The notes beneath the pieces are model-generated. The model saw only the letters and a program-made list of their open reading frames with translations. It made no database searches and was not told where the DNA came from. Positions 59,405 to 64,000 of a DNA stretch of 64,000 nucleotides are shown piece by piece (positions within the stretch are counted from its first letter, which is position 1; each line of letters starts with the position of its first letter). This DNA comes from Dactylellina haptotyla (taxonomy: Eukaryota; Ascomycota; Orbiliomycetes; Orbiliales; Orbiliaceae). Made by a program: the position numbers and the translations under genes. The stretch lies in the NCBI GenBank assembly GCA_031310005.1, contig CM062386.1, positions 1,798,001 to 1,862,000 on the forward strand, in the 5' to 3' direction.

Positions 59405-60461
59405 ATGTCCTACGATCGTGATGATAGCTACGGTGGTGGTGGTGGCGGTTACGGCGGCGGGGACCGTCGTGATGACGATTACGAGAGACAAGACGATAGA
59501 AGAGACGACAGAAGAGACGATAGACGGGATGATAGCCGCCGTAACGATAACTACGGTGGAGGCGGTGGCTACGGCGGTGGCCGTGACGATGAGCGTCAAC
59601 AGCACGGTGGTGGTGGTGGATACGGCGGAGATAACAGACGAGATGACTATGGCCGTCAAGATGATAGACGCGACGACCGACGTGACGATGACCGTCGCGA
59701 TCACAGTGGCGGTGGCGGCAACTACGGCGGCAGCGGTGGAGGTTACGGAGGCAGTGGAGGTGGGAACTACAGCAGCGGTGGAGGTAACTACGGTGGTAGT
59801 GGTGGTGGTGGTGGAAGCTATGGAGGTAGCGGCGGCGGCGGCGGCTATGGTGGCAGCGGTGGAGGTGGTTCTGAATACCGTCGACCACAAGGTAGCGGTA
59901 CCCACGGATACGACGACGACGACGACGATGACTTCGAGCACGCAAAGAAGACCGCAAACACCCACGGCAACAACGAAGATTCCAATCTCTTCTCGAGCGC
60001 TCTTAGCTTCTTGAGTGACAAGAAGAAAGGCGGCAAGATCAATCCCGATGACATTGACGAGCAAAAGATGGTGAATGCTCACAAGAACGCCTACGGCGAT
60101 GAGGAGACCAACAAGAACCCGGATAACATTGGTGCCGCTGCCGCTATGCAGGCACTCAAGATGTTTAGCGGTCAAGGTGGTGGTGCCGGTGGCAAGCAGG
60201 ATAAGAACCAGCTTATGGGACTTGCTATGAGCGAGGCTGCCAAATTGATGGGCGGCAAGGTACGTTCTAATCTATCACACCAAGATACATCGAACACCTT
60301 ACTAATAAGTTTATAAATAGTCCGAAACGGAGAAGCAAAGCGCTGTCACTAACGCCGCTGAATTGGCTCTCAAGATGTACATGAAAGGCGGAAAGGACAG
60401 CGGTGCGGCTGGTGGCGGAGCCGGAAACCTCATGAGCCTTGCTTCTAAGTTCTTGGGTTGA
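59405..60461 (+). CDS. Gly/Arg/Asp-rich low-complexity protein
   Basis: Two exons, 59405-60259 and 60321-60461, giving 331 aa. The 61 nt intron has donor GTACGT and branch-like ACTAATA. Residues ~1-165 alternate YGGGGGGYGGG-type blocks with charged RRDD/RQDDRRDD repeats. A poly-Asp run HGYDDDDDDDFEHAKK follows. The C-terminal 140 residues are a folded-looking helical region: DSNLFSSALSFLSDKKKGG, DEQKMVNAHKNAYG, AAAAMQALKMFSG, QLMGLAMSEAAKLMGGK and a final NLMSLASKFLG. The composition suggests phase separation or nucleic-acid/surface binding, but there is no RRM. The strong TATA/CRE promoter suggests high, regulated (stress-type) expression. Function unknown; a similar C-terminal helix-repeat is common in small fungal stress proteins, by inference. 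Confidence 0.82.
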
Positions 60462-61431
60462 TCGAGCAGTGGAATGAATCCTCAACTTTTGCCTGTGATC
60501 GAAGACCTTCGACCGTATACAATTATCGAAATAGCATTTTTATTGCATTTAGAATAGTTGAAATATATATCCTTCCACATACCAGCTCAATTCAAGTAAT
60601 CTAACCCGAAAGTAAGTGTGTAAAATAACTCACCAGAACCATTGCGATAGCGCTATCTTGAAATCAAATGCTTTGTCACATTCAAAGATGGCGATATGCA
60701 TACCCCGCGATCTCGGTGAGATCGTTTTCCTTTCGGCTCAATTTTGATAACCCGGGGCGACTAAAATACCGACCAAGCGAATCGGCGGACCTTACCCCAT
60801 ACACTTGACATAAGAACTTCATGCTTGCACTTCTTCTCGCCCGAAAGCTCTCGCTATGAAGCTTACCAATCTAACCCATCGTTAAATAAGCGTTAAATAG
60901 TCATTAAGATTCCAACCGGCGATTAAGAACTTACAAGACGGAATTTAAAAATCTCCAAATTGGAACCAATACAAATTGCTCGAGCTCTTGTTTGGTTTTC
61001 TGTCCAGAACCTCACATGCCATGCAGCACATTTTTGTAATTAATAAGCAAATTCGCGAATTTGTTCCCGTCTTACATCTTTGACATCCAGATGTCCGGCA
61101 ATAACCCATGTCGTCATGCCCCAATGCCGAAATAGGAAATGGGGACGGATTGAGCCTGTTGACACTATCCCGAAGGTTATGCCTCGGATCGATCCTAGAG
61201 GGCTTGCACGGGCCCCTGCCTTAGCTTCTCCCTCCCCCGCTTTTGGCGCCGAGTGTTGGGCATTATAAAAGGCCCCGGTTATAAGATTCAGGCAAATATT
61301 GGGACAGCGCGAAATTCGTATTTTTAAAAATCTCTTATCGCAGAGGTATTAATATTGATAAAATATCCTCTGAATATTCAAGACTGTTCTTGTAAGCTTA
61401 TACCGTAAGAGTATCCCAATTTTGCAACACA
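60462..61431. other. Intergenic region, no supported gene
   Basis: About 1 kb. The open frame at 61080-61268 has no motif. TTATAAAAGG at 61263-61272 may be the TATA box of the hydrolase gene (about 165 bp before its ATG). Confidence 0.5.
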
Positions 61432-62624
61432 ATGGCATCCTACGCTCGTAAGTCTTTCTTCTTTCTCAACCGTAGAATTGCAAGTGACAGAGCGAGAAAT
61501 CGGCTAATATAATTTCAATACGCAAATTACTTTTTATAGAATATAGCAAGCCAGAACCCGAATTCGTGGCGCTGCTGAACGTCCTCCCCGCCACGGATAA
61601 AACCAATGCAACAGTTCAGGACTACCGTACCGCTCTACAGGTGTTGCCAAACTTTCCAAATACTACGTACCCGGGTCCTAAGGACTGCGATACCTCTGAA
61701 ACCACAATTAAAGCCAGAGACGGAACGGATATCCCCATGAGAATATATTCTCCACACGACTCCGTGAAGGGTGATGCCCCCCCTTCAATTCTCTTCCGTA
61801 AGTCCACTATAACCCCCATTATTTTAAATTAAAGGACAGTAGATCTTAATGCATATGTAAAAATCACAGACTTCCACGGCGGCGGCTGGGTAGGCGGAAC
61901 CCTCGACTTTGGTCACCCGCACTGCCTCTGGTTCTCGTCTCATAATGTCGTGGTCGTAAACGTAGATTACAGGGTATGCCCGGAAAACGCATGGAACGTA
62001 CCGCAAGAAGACTGCTACGACATCTACCGCGCGGTGCATAAAGCCGGGGTTGAAGGTGATGAAGAACGGTTGAATAAATGGGGTATTCCGGCATTCGACA
62101 CGGATAAAGTATACCTATACGGCACCTCTGCGGGTGCACAGATTGCTACCGCATGTGCGATATTGGATATCGAGAATGGCGGGCAAGGGAAAATCAAGGG
62201 ATTGTTCTTACACGGGAGCTCGTCGGTTGATCCGCATCTTTTCCCGACGGAGAAGATACAAGGGGACCATAGTATGATTCAGAATAAAGACGCGCCGTTT
62301 GTTGATGCTCGCGATGTGGAGAGGTATGTCGCGTGGAGGAATTCGCCAGCGGAGGCGGATAGGTTCTTCAGCCCGCTGGTGGCGTTGAGCGATGAGGTGC
62401 TAAAGCAGTTCCCGATGGTTTTTAATGAAGTTTACGGGATGGATTGTTTGAGGGATGGACATATTCTGTTCGCGGAGAGGTTGAAGGAGCTCGGGGTGGG
62501 TAGCGAGTGGGTGTGTTATTCTGGGTACGGACACTGTCTTTGGTCGACCGGGTGGCTCCTGCAGGGCTCCAAGCAGGCGCTGGAGGGCTTGGAGAAGCAG
62601 GCGAAGAGAATGGGAGTATTCTAG
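61432..62624 (+). CDS. Alpha/beta-hydrolase (esterase/lipase type, HGGG family)
   Basis: Three exons, 61432-61447, 61540-61797 and 61870-62624, giving 342 aa; introns 92 and 72 nt. The tiny first exon encodes MASYA. Motifs of the hormone-sensitive-lipase-like family: oxyanion-hole FHGGGWVGG at ~93-101, nucleophile elbow YLYGTSAGAQ (Ser), a candidate catalytic Asp in YGMDCLRDG, and His in YSGYGHCLW near the C-terminus. The DYRVCPE segment after strand 4 is also typical. It hydrolyses carboxyl esters of unknown identity. No signal peptide, so intracellular. Confidence 0.88.
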
Positions 62625-62936
62625 GCCGGTTTGCACCGTGCGTAGTAGTTATAGCAACAGCAGTAGATGGAGTGTACGTTTATTGAAGCAATGCGAGGCT
62701 GATCGCGATCGCTGGGATACGTTGAACTCTAAACAAACCGACAAAGCTCTTCCACCTGCTCCTCTGACGTAAATAGAGCCCTGTTTATTCTTCTCCTTCT
62801 CCCTCCTTTCCTTCCTCCCCTCCTTCCTCCCCCTCTTCTTCCTCTTCATCCCCCTCCTCCTCCTCCTCATCACCACCAACCACCACCGCCACCCAGGGGT
62901 TCTCGGTTACTGGTGCTGTTACACTTGTTGCTCGCT
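62625..62936. promoter_or_regulatory. Pyrimidine-rich promoter of the small coiled-coil gene
   Basis: 62785-62870 is almost pure C/T (TTCTCCTTCTCCCTCC and similar), then CACCAC repeats up to the leader. Typical fungal core promoter; the antisense Arg/Lys frames across it are by-products. Confidence 0.5.
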
Positions 62937-63665
62937 ATGTTTGTAAGTCTTCTATTGATCCCCATACCACGCATCAATCCGAATACTATTTTTCCCTTTG
63001 AATGGGTCCTAACGTTGCAATAGGCTCTAACGAGGCTTGGCCGCCCCCGCATGGGGTATCAAATAAGATCTCTTTCACAACGGCGTCTTTACACAGATAC
63101 TTCTCATGCTTCCGATACCCGCCCATTGGTTCCAATTAGTCAATTGAGTATCAATCCTGAGTGGTCGCAAAAGCTTATGCAGGTCGTCCTCGATACTGTA
63201 AGTATCTACTCGTTCTCCACAAGTTACCGATGAAATCTACTGATTTAAACCTAACTTGATTATATACTCAGAAGCGTATCCGAGGAGAATGGTCGGGTAT
63301 GAAATCTAGCGCTTCTATGGTCGTGGGATCCGGGGTTTTACTTGTATATAGTTCCTTCTCAAAAATATTTCTTACATTTGAATCGTCAACTAACTAATTT
63401 ATCTGAATCTATCTAGGTAATTACAAAGATTCTCTACGATGAGCATAAGTACAACGAGATCAAAAAAGAATTCAAAGGTGAGTTGCAAGAAATGAACAGT
63501 AATATCAGGCAAGAGCTAAACTTGATGAAAGGGGACATACAGAAGATCCAAGCCGACGTCGTTGAGCTGAAAACTCAGGTTGCATGTCTGAGTGGGAAGA
63601 TAGACACTGTAATCGCAGCTCTACATATCTCTAGCAAACCGCTAGTAACTGACCCGAAGGCCTAA
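62937..63665 (+). CDS. Small coiled-coil protein, probably mitochondrial
   Basis: Four exons, 62937-62942 (six bases, Met-Phe), 63024-63197, 63272-63343 and 63417-63665, giving 166 aa. Introns 81, 74 and 73 nt have strong GTAAGT donors (third GTATAT) and TCCTAACG/CTAACT branch sites. The start MFALTRLGRPRMGYQIRSLS is basic, Ser/Arg-rich and without acidic residues, like a mitochondrial presequence. A hydrophobic helix (SMVVGSGVLLVITKILY) follows at about 76-92. The C-terminus is a coiled coil (EIKKEFKGELQEMNSNIRQE, DIQKIQADVVELKTQV). The family is not recognised. A small inner-membrane protein is inferred. Confidence 0.7.
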
Positions 63666-64000
63666 GCCGGCGGGTCCATGGGCGTGTGCAGACATCTTTG
63701 GCTGCACACACAAAAGAGGAGGGTTGGGGCCTCTTTTTTTTTTTTTTGGGTTATAAGGAAAAAAGAAACAAAGGAAGGAAAGAAGGAAGGACGTGTCCTG
63801 TAGCTCCTAACGCTCTTTTTTATAGTCAAGCTGCAATAAATAATATTTGGGGGCGGGCCTGACCTCTTCCTCGAACACCGTACACCCATCGCTCAGCATC
63901 GAGGGTTTTTGAAAACAACACATGTGCGTTCCAAATATTGTGGTTTTGTGAATACCAAAGTCCTGTTTCCGTCCAGAATCCACCGAAATATTCGTGCAAG
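63666..64000. other. Right-edge flank, no supported gene
   Basis: Contains a T-rich tract and A/G-rich run (63733-63790) suited to a 3' end. No coding signal up to the window end. Confidence 0.4.

Noticed and set aside
59384-60175. 263-codon antisense frame of Thr/Val/Ile repeats
   Set aside because: It is the mirror of the Gly/Asp/Arg repeats of the 59405 gene, which has a promoter, intron and sensible C-terminus.

Overview
The window looks like nuclear DNA of a filamentous ascomycete (Pezizomycotina; a Leotiomycetes-type genome is plausible, but class level is inference). The evidence is short 50-100 bp introns with GTAAGT-like donors and CTAAC/CTGAC-like branch sites, fungal-specific protein families (Goodbye/NACHT STAND proteins, 2EXR-like proteins, Hsp12A-type Hsp70s), and a sharply bounded block of extreme AT content holding degenerate LTR retrotransposons whose mutations look like RIP.

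Layout. 1-20 kb is ordinary gene space: a C2-domain protein running off the left edge, a SnoaL-like protein, a PEP-mutase/isocitrate-lyase-family enzyme, a proline-rich 2EXR-like protein, a Ser/Asn-rich conserved protein followed closely by a membrane protein, a ferric-reductase/NADPH-oxidase-type flavocytochrome, a small secreted protein converging on an aprataxin-like HIT gene, and a seven-exon Hsp70-like gene with a P/Q-rich N-terminus. 18 kb carries a diverged ~300 bp tandem duplication.

20-34 kb is an accessory island. Two NLR-like (STAND) genes stand head to head, sharing a 1.3 kb upstream region: Goodbye-NACHT-(TPR-like)-zinc finger on the minus strand (7 exons, 1469 aa) and nucleoside phosphorylase-NACHT-ankyrin on the plus strand (3 exons, 1208 aa). 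They are bracketed by two small secreted-protein genes, one a Gln/Pro repeat protein and one a Kex2-type (KR) peptide precursor. Degraded ankyrin coding sequence lies just beyond the second NLR.

34.8-57.3 kb is a 22.5 kb AT-rich block. Its two edges are inverted repeats of about 82 bp, nearly identical over the outer 42 bp, and both are flanked by the same 6 bp direct repeat GGGCGG. The whole block is therefore bounded like a transposon insertion. Its interior is a nested array of Ty3/Gypsy-type elements (four LTR-like copies plus a truncated fifth, three degenerate reverse transcriptase regions). The right end lies 72 bp upstream of the ATG of the next gene.

57.3-64 kb is gene space again: a coiled-coil protein of unknown function, a Gly/Arg/Asp-rich low-complexity protein with a clear TATA box and CRE, an alpha/beta-hydrolase (HGGG / GTSAG), and a small four-exon coiled-coil protein with a basic, mitochondrial-type N-terminus.

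All exon structures were assembled by hand from splice signals and frame continuity. No database search was possible, so family names rest on recognised motifs.
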